Shown here: positions 47,999-56,059 of the stretch, piece by piece
How positions within the stretch are numbered: the stretch's first letter is position 1
How the letters are laid out: each line of letters begins with the position of its first letter
DNA from: Actinacidiphila glaucinigra
GTDB lineage: Bacteria; Actinomycetota; Actinomycetes; Streptomycetales; Streptomycetaceae
NCBI RefSeq assembly: GCF_900188405.1
Contig: NZ_FZOF01000022.1
Location: 100,481 to 164,480 of the forward strand
Direction: 5' to 3'
DNA length: 64,000 nucleotides
Position numbers and translations under genes: made by a program
The notes under the pieces: generated by a model
Databases searched by the model: none
What the model was told of the DNA's origin: nothing
Seen by the model: the letters and a program-made list of their open reading frames with translations, nothing else

Positions 47999-48910
47999 TC
48001 AGGCCTCGCCGCCCTGGGTGCGACGCCGGCGCAGGAGGAACACACCGCCCGCCGCCGCGGCGGCCAGGAGGGAGGCGCCGGTGAGGCTCTCGGCGGTGTT
48101 CATACCGGTCGAGCCGCCGAAGCCGGTGTCGGGCGCGCCGCCGTTGTTGTCGTTGTCGTTGTTGTCGTTGTCGCGGTCGTTGCCGCGGTCGTTGTCACGG
48201 TCCCGGTCGTAGCCGTGGTGGCGCTTCTTGTAGCACTTGCGGTCGTTGTCGCGGCCGCCGTAACCGCCGCGGTCACCGTAGCCGCCCCGGTCGCCGTAAC
48301 CGCCGCGGCCGTTGTCGTCGTCCCCGCGGTCGTCACCGCGGCCGCCGTGGCCGCCCCGGCCGTGGCCGCCCCACGAGCACTTGTCGCGGCCGTGGCCGCC
48401 GCGGCCGTAGTTGCCGTAGTCGTCCTCGTAGTCGTCCCCGTACTCGTCGTCGCCGTTGTCGTCGTTGTGGTTGTGGTTGTTGTTGTTCGTGTTGGTGTTC
48501 GTGTTCGTGTTCGTGTTGGTCCCGCCGTCGCGGTCACCGCTCGTGCTGGTCGTGCCGGGGACGGTGAGGGTGCCGACGCTGCCCTGGTCGGCCTTCGGGC
48601 CGATCATGCAGCTGACGGTGATGGTGTAGGTGTTGGCCGGCGCGTCGTCCGGGATCGTGAAGGTGCCGGTCAGCGGACCGCCCGGGGTCGTCGCGTTCAG
48701 GGCCAGGGCGTTGCGCAGCAGGCCGGACGGGAAGGCGTTGGCGTTCACCATCGCGCCGGGCGCCTGGCAAACCTCCGAGCTGGCGGTGACGGTGACGGCC
48801 CGTCCGTTCTGCGCGACGTTGACGTCGACCACGGCGAAGGCCTGCGAGTTCGGAAGGACGACCGCCGCGGCCGTCATCGTCGCCATCGCCAGGATGCGAG
48901 CACCACGCAT
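47999..48910 (-). CDS. Secreted Asn/Asp/Gly/His-rich protein with C-terminal anchor
   Basis: A 303-residue exported protein. A signal peptide (ILAMATMTAAAVVLPNSQAF, cleaved after AFA) leads to a beta-type domain of about 90 residues (VTVTASSEVCQAPGAMVNAN, TYTITVSCMIGPKADQG), then low-complexity sequence: a Thr-Asn repeat, an Asn/His/Asp stretch and Gly/Tyr/Asp/Arg repeats (GGYGDRGGYGDRGGYG). The C-terminus has a PDTG motif, a hydrophobic helix (LTGASLLAAAAAGGVFLL) and RRRR, the layout of a sortase substrate with an atypical motif. Function unknown; surface structure is likely. Confidence 0.75.
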   Translation of the reverse strand: MRGARILAMATMTAAAVVLPNSQAFAVVDVNVAQNGRAVTVTASSEVCQAPGAMVNANAFPSGLLRNALALNATTPGGPLTGTFTIPDDAPANTYTITVSCMIGPKADQGSVGTLTVPGTTSTSGDRDGGTNTNTNTNTNTNNNNHNHNDDNGDDEYGDDYEDDYGNYGRGGHGRDKCSWGGHGRGGHGGRGDDRGDDDNGRGGYGDRGGYGDRGGYGGRDNDRKCYKKRHHGYDRDRDNDRGNDRDNDNNDNDNNGGAPDTGFGGSTGMNTAESLTGASLLAAAAAGGVFLLRRRRTQGGEA

Positions 48911-49323
48911 GGAGCTGAACCTCCTTGTGGACGGGGCAGGCGGGATGTGGCCCCCGGCACGACTGCCAACGCGTCCTCGAGACCTATATGGCGATCATCC
49001 GCAGTCGCTCCGCACCCCGAGAGCGGCGGAGGTGTACGGCCGAATGGGGTGGGGCCGTGGCGCCGCGCGGGGCGTTTTCGCAGGTGAGACGCGGTTTGGT
49101 GGCCCGGATAAGAAAAATGTGAAGAGATGTCCAACCGGGTGACGGAGCATCAGTTAATCTTGCGTCAGCAAGGCGGCGGAGGCTCGGTCCTCCGGGCGCC
49201 GATCGGACTGACGGATCGTCAGCGTGCTTCGCCGTGCCCGCACATGGATCCAGGGTCGCATCGAGGCCGGCTCCGACGAACCGTCAGGAGCCTTGTGAAG
49301 CACCAGGATTCACCCGTCCGGGC
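48911..49323. other. Intergenic region with low-GC patch and short dyad
   Basis: 413 bases. A low-GC stretch (GATAAGAAAAATGTGAAG near 49108-49125, CAGTTAATCTTGCGTCAG near 49151-49168) contrasts with its surroundings and probably holds a promoter; CTGACG/CGTCAG (49208-49222) is a small dyad. No frame here has gene-like codon use. Confidence 0.5.
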
Positions 49324-50325
49324 TCAGAAACGGATACGTGCGGCGACGGGCAGGTGGTCGCTCCCGGTGGCGGGCAGGGTCCGTACGTCCGAGACCGTCG
49401 CGGAACGCGCCAGGACCTGATCGATCCGGGCCAGCGGAAAACGTTCCGGCCAGCTGAACGCGAGCCCCGACTCCGGGACGCCCAGGCGCGAGGTGAGCGG
49501 GGCGAGCCCCCGGTCGTCGACCGTGCCGTTGAGGTCCCCGAGCAGGATCACCCGGTCCAGCCGCTCCGCCGCGATCTCGGCGCCGAGGAGGGCCGCGCTC
49601 TCGTCCCGCCGGGCGGAGCCGAACCCGGTGGGGCCGAGGCGGAGCGAGGGCAGGTGGGCGACGTACACGGCGACGTCCCCCTGCGGGGTCCGGGCGGTCG
49701 CCCGGAACCCGCGGTCCCAGTCCTCGCCGAGGCCCGCGGGCCGGATGGCGATCCTGCGCCCGTCGACGAGGGGGTATCGGGACCACAGCCCGACCGTGCC
49801 GAAGGACACGTGATGCGGGTAGGACGCGCCCAGCACGGCGCCGAACTCCGGCAGCAGGGAAGGCGTCAGCTCCTGCAGGGCGATCAAGTCCCCCTCCGCG
49901 GCCGCCAATTGCCGTGCCGTGCCCCTCGGATCCGCGTTCACGTCACTGACGTTGTGCTGCACCGCGACGAGATCGTGCGCGGAACCGCCCTGCGGGCCCG
50001 CCAGCCCCCCGAAGACCGCGAACCAGGCCGCCGACGGCACCAGGAGCGCGCACAGGGCGACCCCCGAGCGCCGCAGCAGGGCCACGCACAGCACCAATGG
50101 GACGCCCAGTCCCAGCCACGGCAGGAACGTCTCCAGCAGGCTCCCCCAGCGGCCGGGGCCGTTAGGCACCGCGGCGTGGCACACGAGCAGCAGCGCCAGC
50201 AGCAGCGGAAGCGCCGCCAGGACCCCGTCCCACCGCCGCCGGCCCCGCCACTCGCGGCCGCTCCGCACCGCGCCCTCCCGCCCGCGAACGGCCCGCCAGT
50301 GATCCTTCCGCCCCAGTGATCGCAC
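49324..50325 (-). CDS. Membrane endonuclease/exonuclease/phosphatase-family protein
   Basis: A 333-residue protein. Three N-terminal helices (VLAALPLLLALLLVCHAAVP, WLGLGVPLVLCVALLRRSG, ALCALLVPSAAWFAVFGGLA) precede an EEP domain: LVAVQHNVSDVNADPRGTAR, DLIALQELTPSLLPEFGAVL (metal-binding Glu), VAVYVAHLPSLRLGPTGFGS, VILLGDLNGTVDDRGLAPLT and the terminal ATGSDHLPVAARI. Related proteins hydrolyse phosphodiesters outside the membrane; the substrate is unknown. GTG 50325 is uncertain because no ribosome binding site is evident. Confidence 0.82.
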   Translation of the reverse strand: MRSLGRKDHWRAVRGREGAVRSGREWRGRRRWDGVLAALPLLLALLLVCHAAVPNGPGRWGSLLETFLPWLGLGVPLVLCVALLRRSGVALCALLVPSAAWFAVFGGLAGPQGGSAHDLVAVQHNVSDVNADPRGTARQLAAAEGDLIALQELTPSLLPEFGAVLGASYPHHVSFGTVGLWSRYPLVDGRRIAIRPAGLGEDWDRGFRATARTPQGDVAVYVAHLPSLRLGPTGFGSARRDESAALLGAEIAAERLDRVILLGDLNGTVDDRGLAPLTSRLGVPESGLAFSWPERFPLARIDQVLARSATVSDVRTLPATGSDHLPVAARIRF

Positions 50326-50393
50326 GCAGCAACCACGCGGGGCCGCGCGATCCGGTTCCCGTACCGCGCCGTGACGGTGCCCACACGCCCCGG

Positions 50394-50906
50394 CTACGAC
50401 GCCTCCCTCGCGTCCTCCACGACCCGGAACTCCGCCGGGCCCAGCGTGAGCACACCGTCGCTCAGCGGCGTGCACCGCACTCCGCCCTTGCCGCGCAGCG
50501 CGCGCTGCGCCCCCGGACCGATGACGGCGTCCATCCAGGCGCACGGCCGGGCGGGGCGCCGCACCGCGAACAGTACGGGTCCCGCTCCGGTGTCCAGCGC
50601 CACGGTCGCGCCCACGTAGGCGTCGATGTCGACTCCGCGGAGCAGCACGTTGCGGCGGGTGTGCCGCAGGTCGGTCCCCGGGGCGATGTCCAGCGGGAGG
50701 CTCTCGGCCGCCATGAGCGTGACGGCGGCGTCGCGATGGGCGGGCCGCGCGTAGTAGCGGTCGCCCACGAGTCCCAGCCCGCTCCGCACTTCGGCACGTC
50801 GCACCAGTTCCCCGTCCGGCGCCGCCGACGGCCCGTCCGAGGGCCGCCCCATGTACCGGTGCGCGGGCGACACCAGCAGTTGCACGACTTCGACCTGCTC
50901 AGACAT
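50394..50906 (-). CDS. MOSC domain protein
   Basis: A 170-residue beta-strand-rich protein with the MOSC pattern: GLGLVGDRYYARPAHRDAAV, TLMAAESLPLDIAPGTDLRH, RRNVLLRGVDIDAYVGATVA and RRPARPCAWMDAVIGPGAQR containing the conserved Cys. MOSC domains bind the molybdenum cofactor sulfur and occur alone in many actinobacteria as predicted sulfur carriers. ATG 50906 starts MSEQVEVVQLLVSP. The EEP gene follows downstream on the same strand. Confidence 0.88.
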   Translation of the reverse strand: MSEQVEVVQLLVSPAHRYMGRPSDGPSAAPDGELVRRAEVRSGLGLVGDRYYARPAHRDAAVTLMAAESLPLDIAPGTDLRHTRRNVLLRGVDIDAYVGATVALDTGAGPVLFAVRRPARPCAWMDAVIGPGAQRALRGKGGVRCTPLSDGVLTLGPAEFRVVEDAREAS

Positions 50907-50953
50907 GCCGCCAGCCTAGAACGCCGCCCGCGGTCTCCCGCGTGGTCTTCGTC

Positions 50954-51763
50954 TCAGGGCCGCCCGAGGTGACGCCGGTCCCACGCGGCCCGGGACATCG
51001 CGACCGGGCGGCGCAGGGGCGTGCCGTCGACGTACAGGTCGACGCGCTCGTTGTAGAACGCGACCATGCCCGCGACCGGGGCGCACGCCACCGTGGGGAA
51101 GTCGTACGCCCAGGCGATGTCCTCGTGGACGGCGCCGTCGGCGTCGAAGGACCAGTAGCCGCTGGTCGTGCCCTTGTACGGGCAGCTCGTGACGGTGTCC
51201 GAGGGACGCAGCCGGGTCCAGTCGACGTGCACGCGCTCGAGGTAGTAGCGGGTCGGCAGGCCCGTCTCGAAAAGGGTCACCGCATGCGGCGCGTCGGCGA
51301 GGACGATGCCGTCGATCTCCACGCGGACGCTGCTGGAGGAGCGCAGGGCGTCCACCCGGGTGTAGGGGCTCCGCGGGTGGACGAAGACCTGCTCGTCCTC
51401 CTCGTACCAGGCGTCCAGGGCCTCCCAGCGGAACCGCGCGGTGCCCAGGAGCCGGTCGGGGGCGCCCTCGTCCCACACCCAGGCCGCGCCCTCGCGGACC
51501 TCCGAGCCGACGCGCAGCGAGTGGCGGCGCGCCGGGCCGGGGCCCAGCCGGCCGGCCCGGCCGTCGTCGGTGAGCTCTCCCTCGGTCAGGTCCTCCACCG
51601 GGATGCTGTACTGCGGATAGCCGGGCCACTCCCACACGTACAGGGCGCGCCGGGTGTCGAGGACGGTACGGCCCCCGACCTGCGCCCGGATGCGCCGTGG
51701 GACGGGCTCGACCTGTCCGACAGGGACGATCAGACCCGGGTGGTTCACGCTCTCGTCCGCCAT
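50954..51763 (-). CDS. Tandem DUF427 protein
   Basis: A 269-residue protein containing two DUF427 modules. The first covers RRIRAQVGGRTVLDTRRALY, VWEWPGYPQYSIPVEDLTEG; the second covers VRVEIDGIVLADAPHAVTLF, ETGLPTRYYLERVHVDWTRL, TVTSCPYKGTTSGYWSFDAD, EDIAWAYDFPTVACAPVAGM and VAFYNERVDLYVDG. The CPYKG and DIAWAY motifs are characteristic. DUF427 proteins are small beta proteins without a known reaction. It lies downstream of a LysR gene on the same strand. Confidence 0.9.
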   Translation of the reverse strand: MADESVNHPGLIVPVGQVEPVPRRIRAQVGGRTVLDTRRALYVWEWPGYPQYSIPVEDLTEGELTDDGRAGRLGPGPARRHSLRVGSEVREGAAWVWDEGAPDRLLGTARFRWEALDAWYEEDEQVFVHPRSPYTRVDALRSSSSVRVEIDGIVLADAPHAVTLFETGLPTRYYLERVHVDWTRLRPSDTVTSCPYKGTTSGYWSFDADGAVHEDIAWAYDFPTVACAPVAGMVAFYNERVDLYVDGTPLRRPVAMSRAAWDRRHLGRP

Positions 51764-51862
51764 CGGTGGTCACCTCGGTCCGTTCACGGGCTTCCGTACG
51801 CCCAGCTTCACCGGCGCCCGCGCGATCGGCCACCCCGGCCGTGTCCTCGGGACACCGCCGTC

Positions 51863-52834
51863 TCAGCCGAACACCACCGACCACGGCCGCGGCGGCCCCT
51901 CCGATGGGGGCGAGGTGCCCGCGTGCCGCCCGGCCGCGGCCCCGTGCCGCGCCAGCACGCGCGCGGCGAGCGCCGCGAAGCGCGGGGCCGCCGGGTGCGC
52001 CGAGGGGCCGGCGGGCCAGGCGCCGCCGATCCGGCGGACGAGGGGGGTCCCGGACAGCGGCCGCCAGGCCACACGGGGCTCCCGGCGGGCCGCGGCACCC
52101 TGGTCGAACGCGACGCCGTTGCCCGCCGCGACCAGGGCGAGCAGGAACTCGGGGCTGGACGCGTGCCGGACGCCACCCGGGACGAAGCCCGCGGCGCGGC
52201 AGTTCTCCAGCAGCCGGTCGTACCAGCCGGGAGCCTCGTCGCGGGGGAACACGACGAGGTCCTGGCCGGACAGGTCGGCGAGGGACACCCGCGGCCCGCG
52301 GGCCAACGGCGAGGTACGGGGGAGGACCACTCCCAGCTCGGACGAGGCCTCCGGGCCGAGCCGCAGCCCGGTCGCCGCCGCCACCGGCCGGTGGACGAGG
52401 CCGACGTCGAGACCGCCCGAGCCGAGGAGCCGCAACTGCTCCGCGGTGGTGGCCTCCCGCAGCTCGACGGCGGGCTCCGGGGTGTGCTCCGCGCACGCGG
52501 CCAGCAGCGCGGAGACCGCCGCCGCCGTGGTGCCGGTCGGGACGGCGGCCCGCAGGGTGCCCAGGCCGCCGTCGGCGGCACGCCGCGCGAGTGCCCGCAG
52601 ACGCTCCTCGCGGGCGAGGAGTTCCCTCGTCTCCTCCAGCAGCAGCGCCCCCGCCGAGGTCAGTGCGGTCCGGTGCCGCGACCGGTCGAACAGCTCCGCG
52701 CCGAGTTCCCGCTCCAGCGCGCGCACGGCCTGGCTGACCGGCGGCTGTGCCGTGCCCAGCCGGTCGGCGGCGCGGCCGAAGTGCAGTTCTTCCGCCACGG
52801 CGACGAAGATACGCAGGTGGCGCAAGAGATCCAC
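51863..52834 (-). CDS. LysR-family regulator
   Basis: A 323-residue LysR protein: VDLLRHLRIFVAVAEELHFG, RAADRLGTAQPPVSQAVRAL, ERELGAELFDRSRHRTALTS then an effector domain (LGTLRAAVPTGTTAAAVSAL onward). GTG 52834 was chosen because the family begins at this point. A class-A serine hydrolase gene starts 30 bases away on the opposite strand, the classic AmpR-AmpC geometry, so it probably controls that gene. It also lies upstream of the DUF427 gene with 99 bases between. Confidence 0.9.
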   Translation of the reverse strand: MDLLRHLRIFVAVAEELHFGRAADRLGTAQPPVSQAVRALERELGAELFDRSRHRTALTSAGALLLEETRELLAREERLRALARRAADGGLGTLRAAVPTGTTAAAVSALLAACAEHTPEPAVELREATTAEQLRLLGSGGLDVGLVHRPVAAATGLRLGPEASSELGVVLPRTSPLARGPRVSLADLSGQDLVVFPRDEAPGWYDRLLENCRAAGFVPGGVRHASSPEFLLALVAAGNGVAFDQGAAARREPRVAWRPLSGTPLVRRIGGAWPAGPSAHPAAPRFAALAARVLARHGAAAGRHAGTSPPSEGPPRPWSVVFG

Positions 52835-52864
52835 GGTCAAGGACCCTACGCGAGGAGGCTGTTG

Positions 52865-53761
52865 ATGGTCGAGGAGGAGATCCGGGCGGTGTTCGCGGCG
52901 GCCGGCGCCGAGGGGCGGCTGCACGCCGTACCGATCGGTGCCGGAGCCGGCGAGGCCGCCGAGGTCGCCGTGGACGCGGACGAGTCCGTCGTCCTCGCGT
53001 CGGTCGTGAAGATCCTCCCGGTGCTGGAGTTCGCCCGCCAGGTCGCCGCCGGGCAGCTCGACCCCCGCGAGCGGGTACGGATCGCCGCGGCCGACCGGCT
53101 CGGCGGCTGGGGTACCGCGGGCTGCGCCGACGACGTCGAGCTCTCGCTCCGCGATCTCGCCCACTTCGCGATGTCGGTCAGCGACAACACCGCCGCGGAC
53201 CTGCTGCTGGCCCGGGTCGGGCTCGACACCGTACGGCTTCTCGCCGAGGAGCTCGGGCTCACCGGCATCCGGATCGTGGGCGGCCCCCGCGACGTGCTGG
53301 AGTCGATGCTCGACGAGGTCGGGGCCCGCACCGAGGGGGAGTTCGCGGCCCGCTGGCCGGCGCTTCCGGACGAACGGAAGAGGCGGCTCGCCGTCCTGGA
53401 CCCCGCGCGGACCAACGCCGGCACCCCTCGTGAGATCACCCGGCTGCTCCGGCTCATCTGGCGTGACGAGGCCGGCCCGCCGCAGGCCTGCGCCTGGGTC
53501 CGGGAACTGATGGGCCGGCAGGTCTTCCGGCACCGGATGGTGTCCGGCTTCCCCGACGAGGTCACCGTGGCCGCCAAGACCGGCACGCTGCCCGGTCTGC
53601 ACGCGGAGGCGGGGGTGGTCGCCCACCCGGACGGCGGGCGCTACGCCGTCGCGGTGTTCGCCCGCACCCGTGAACTGACCGCGACGCGCCCCGCGGTGGA
53701 CTCGGCGATCGGCGCCGCGACCCGGATCTCGGTGGACTTCCTGCGACGCGGCCTGCGCTGA
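52865..53761 (+). CDS. Class A beta-lactamase-type serine hydrolase
   Basis: A 298-residue serine hydrolase of the class A beta-lactamase fold. The SxxK motif is VVLASVVKILPVLEFARQVA, SDN is HFAMSVSDNTAADLLLARVG and KTG is VTVAAKTGTLPGLHAEAGVV; the middle carries the helical domain. No signal peptide is visible, unlike secreted beta-lactamases, so it may be a cytosolic esterase or peptidase-like homologue; true beta-lactam hydrolysis is unproven. GAGGAGG precedes ATG 52865. It is divergent from a LysR gene. Confidence 0.85.
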   Translation: MVEEEIRAVFAAAGAEGRLHAVPIGAGAGEAAEVAVDADESVVLASVVKILPVLEFARQVAAGQLDPRERVRIAAADRLGGWGTAGCADDVELSLRDLAHFAMSVSDNTAADLLLARVGLDTVRLLAEELGLTGIRIVGGPRDVLESMLDEVGARTEGEFAARWPALPDERKRRLAVLDPARTNAGTPREITRLLRLIWRDEAGPPQACAWVRELMGRQVFRHRMVSGFPDEVTVAAKTGTLPGLHAEAGVVAHPDGGRYAVAVFARTRELTATRPAVDSAIGAATRISVDFLRRGLR

Positions 53762-53844
53762 CCTGCGCTCATACCGGATCGCATATCGAGCGGGCGGGAT
53801 TCCGGTCTTGGACGGGGGCGACGCGGCCCTGATCTTCTGAGGCC

Positions 53845-54855
53845 ATGAGCGACGACACTGACGCACGAGGTGTGAAGAGGTTCGGACGGCGCACGATGCT
53901 GCGGGGGGCCGCGCTGTCCGCGGCCACCCCGCTGCTGCCCGGCACGCTGCCCACGGCGGCCGCGGCACCGGTGGCCGCAGCGGTCCGGCGCGGGGACGCG
54001 GGCGCCGGCGCGGCCACGTTCCGCTGGCTGGGCACGGCCGGCTGGCGGATCGACGTCGCCGGCAGGACCGTGCTGTTCGACCCCTACGTGACACGCTTCC
54101 CCACCGGGCTCTTCACCGGGGCCTTCGACCCCGCGACCCGGTTGTGCACCGACGAGGCCGCCGTCCGGAAGCGCGTGGGCCGCCCAGAACTCGTCCTGGT
54201 CAGCCACTCCCACTGGGACCACCTCGCCGACGTGCCCTACATCGCCGCGTCCACCGGCGCCAGGGTCGTCGGCACGGAGACCACCTACCACCTGCTGGTC
54301 GCGCTCGGCGTCGACCCGGCGCGGATCTCGGTGGTGAAGGGCGGTGAAGTGCTGGACTTCGACGGGATCGTGGTGGAGGTCGTCGCGAGCCTGCACAGCC
54401 GCAACAAGCAGCACTCCTACTTCGCCCCCGGCAGGCTCGCCGGACCGCCCCCGGCACGCCCGGAGACGATCGGCGACCTCCCCGAGGGCGACACCCTCGC
54501 CTACCAGGTGACCGTCGGGGACGACGGCCCCTCGGCCTTCCTCATGGGTGCCAGCGACTTCGGCGAGCGCGCGGCCCGGGGACTTCGCCCGGACCTCGCG
54601 ATGGTGGCCGTACCGACCAGCACCTCGACACACCGCTACGTCCCCCGGCTGCTGGCCGCGCTGGGCGACCCGGGCGTCGTGGTGCCCGTGCACTGGGACG
54701 ACTTCGAGCGGCCGCTGGACCTGCCGCCGCGCACCGACCCGTCGGCGGACCTCGACGCCTTCGCTGCCCTGGTCCGCCGCGAGTCGCCCGCGACGCGCGT
54801 CGTCGTCCCCGACTACCGCACCCTTTACGGCGCCGACATGCGGCCGGTCTCCTGA
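53845..54855 (+). CDS. Tat-exported metallo-beta-lactamase-fold hydrolase
   Basis: A 336-residue protein. A twin-arginine signal is present (KRFGRRTMLRGAALSAATPL, cleavage near PTAAAA). The MBL core shows FRWLGTAGWRIDVAGRTVLF, the metal motif ELVLVSHSHWDHLADVPYIA, VVGTETTYHLLVALGVDPAR and FLMGASDFGERAA, with VVVPVHWDDFERPLDLPPRT near the end. Related proteins are N-acyl-ethanolamine- or phosphonate-type MBL hydrolases; substrate unknown. It ends inside a hairpin shared with the convergent DinB gene. Confidence 0.88.
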   Translation: MSDDTDARGVKRFGRRTMLRGAALSAATPLLPGTLPTAAAAPVAAAVRRGDAGAGAATFRWLGTAGWRIDVAGRTVLFDPYVTRFPTGLFTGAFDPATRLCTDEAAVRKRVGRPELVLVSHSHWDHLADVPYIAASTGARVVGTETTYHLLVALGVDPARISVVKGGEVLDFDGIVVEVVASLHSRNKQHSYFAPGRLAGPPPARPETIGDLPEGDTLAYQVTVGDDGPSAFLMGASDFGERAARGLRPDLAMVAVPTSTSTHRYVPRLLAALGDPGVVVPVHWDDFERPLDLPPRTDPSADLDAFAALVRRESPATRVVVPDYRTLYGADMRPVS

Positions 54856-54876
54856 CGCCCGCGTGGGGGCGTCAGG
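54851..54876. terminator. Hairpin shared by convergent stops
   Basis: CCTGACGCCC (54851-54860) pairs with GGGCGTCAGG (54867-54876). Both stop codons (MBL at 54855, DinB at 54872) lie inside the arms. Confidence 0.75.
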
Positions 54877-55381
54877 CGCCTACGGTGCCGTCGACGCCCT
54901 CGCGCAGGAAGTCCGCGTGCCCGTTGTGGCGGCCGTACTCCAGGAGCACGTGCACCATCACCATCCGCAGGGAGACGTCCTCGCCCCAGCGCGGCTGGTG
55001 CCCGGTCAGGTCCAGGGACCCGGCCGCCTCCTCGATCCGGCGGGAGTTCCCGACCTCGGCCTCCCAGGCCGCGAAGGCCTCGGCGCGGGTGGACGCGCTC
55101 GCGTCGTAGGCCGCCTGGAAGTCGATCCTGTCGGACCACACCATGGGCGCGTCGTTGTCCTCGAACACCCGGCGGAACCAAGCGCGTTCCACCTCCGCCA
55201 TGTGCCGGACGAGCCCGAGCAGCGACAGCGTGGACGGAGGCATCGACCGCTGCCGCAGCTCCTCGTCCGAGAGCCCCCGGCACTTCATGGCCAGCGTGGC
55301 GCGGTGGTAGTCGAGGAACGCCCGGAGCGTCTCGCGCTCCCCGCCCAGCAGCGGCGGGCCCACGCGGTCGTCGTCGGTCAC
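54872..55381 (-). CDS. DinB-family (DUF664) protein
   Basis: A 169-residue four-helix-bundle protein: GERETLRAFLDYHRATLAMK, CRGLSDEELRQRSMPPSTLS, LLGLVRHMAEVERAWFRRVF and VSLRMVMVHVLLEYGRHNGH, ADFLREGVDGTVGA. The His residues (LVRHMAEVE, YGRHNGHAD) match the metal site of DinB/DUF664 proteins, which are thiol-transferase-like enzymes of mostly unknown function. GTG 55381 follows AGGAAGAGAG. It is divergent from the ArsR gene. Confidence 0.88.
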   Translation of the reverse strand: MTDDDRVGPPLLGGERETLRAFLDYHRATLAMKCRGLSDEELRQRSMPPSTLSLLGLVRHMAEVERAWFRRVFEDNDAPMVWSDRIDFQAAYDASASTRAEAFAAWEAEVGNSRRIEEAAGSLDLTGHQPRWGEDVSLRMVMVHVLLEYGRHNGHADFLREGVDGTVGA

Positions 55382-55468
55382 TGGTTGCTCTCTTCCTGCG
55401 TTGCGGACAGCGGGGGCCACCCTCTCACCCCTGCCGCCCGGCCGGCCCGGGAATTACGGTGGGCTAGG

Positions 55469-55486
55469 ATTGAAGAGTTCTTCAAT
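55469..55486. promoter_or_regulatory. ArsR operator-like palindrome
   Basis: ATTGAAGA and TCTTCAAT form a perfect 8-bp dyad with spacer GT, 25 bases before the ArsR start. A related sequence lies upstream of the SulP gene (59115-59133). Confidence 0.7.
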
Positions 55487-55511
55487 TGACGAATCTCTCC
55501 AGAGGGTACGG

Positions 55512-55904
55512 GTGGTCCGAGTGCAGGTTCCGCTCTACCAGGCCAAGGCGGAGTTCTTCCGCATGCTCGGGCACCCCGTGCGCATCCGCGTCCTGGAACT
55601 CCTGCAGGACGGCCCCAAGCCGGTGCGGGACCTCCTCAACGCGATGGAGATCGAGCCCTCCAGCCTCTCCCAGCAGCTCGCCGTACTGCGCCGATCCGGC
55701 ATCGTGACCGCCACGCGCACCGGCTCCACCGTGGTGTACGAGCTGGCGGGCGGCGACGTGGCGGAACTGCTCCGGGCGGCCCGCAGGATCCTCACGGAGC
55801 TGCTGACGGGGCAGCAGGGCCTGCTGGCCGAGCTCCAGCAGACCGAGGAAGGCCCCGTCGTCCGCGGGGAGGGCGCGACGGGCACGACGGGCGACGCCGC
55901 GTGA
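55512..55904 (+). CDS. ArsR-family regulator
   Basis: A 130-residue winged helix-turn-helix protein: LYQAKAEFFRMLGHPVRIRV, LELLQDGPKPVRDLLNAMEI, EPSSLSQQLAVLRRSGIVTA, TRTGSTVVYELAGGDVAELL, with an amphipathic C-terminal helix. It has no Cys cluster. ArsR proteins of this type are commonly encoded beside SulP transporters in actinobacteria. GTG 55512 follows AGAGGG. The end overlaps a small membrane-protein gene by 4 bases. Confidence 0.88.
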   Translation: MVRVQVPLYQAKAEFFRMLGHPVRIRVLELLQDGPKPVRDLLNAMEIEPSSLSQQLAVLRRSGIVTATRTGSTVVYELAGGDVAELLRAARRILTELLTGQQGLLAELQQTEEGPVVRGEGATGTTGDAA

Positions 55905-56056
55905 GTGCCGGGACGGACTCGCGCAAGGACACGGGCGGCGAGAAGTACAAGCAGCGGGCGGTGCTGCTGCGGGTCCTCGTCTACGTCTTCGTCACCCACT
56001 TCATCGCCGGTTTCATCACCTTGCTCTTCTACCTGGGGCAGCACGCCCCCAAGTGA
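55901..56056 (+). CDS. DUF6126-type small membrane protein (51 aa)
   Basis: A 51-residue protein from GTG 55901, overlapping the ArsR stop by 4 bases: a charged start (GTDSRKDTGGEKYKQRA), one membrane helix VLLRVLVYVFVTHFIAGFIT plus LLFYLGQHAPK. This matches small DUF6126 membrane proteins frequently encoded next to regulators in Streptomyces. It is coupled to ArsR and may be a partner or target; role unknown. It is too short to be noticed by length alone. Confidence 0.75.
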   Translation: MSAGTDSRKDTGGEKYKQRAVLLRVLVYVFVTHFIAGFITLLFYLGQHAPK

Positions 56057-56059
56057 GCC

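Noticed and set aside
48100..48540. Repeat array resembling a CRISPR locus
   Set aside because: The short repeats are codon-level (Asn/Asp/Gly/Tyr) repeats within an open reading frame, irregular in length and with no spacers.
47867..49087. Long plus-strand frame (406 codons) rich in Val
   Set aside because: It is the antisense of the Asn/Asp-rich secreted protein; the poly-Val composition comes from GTN/NAC complementarity and it has no start signal.
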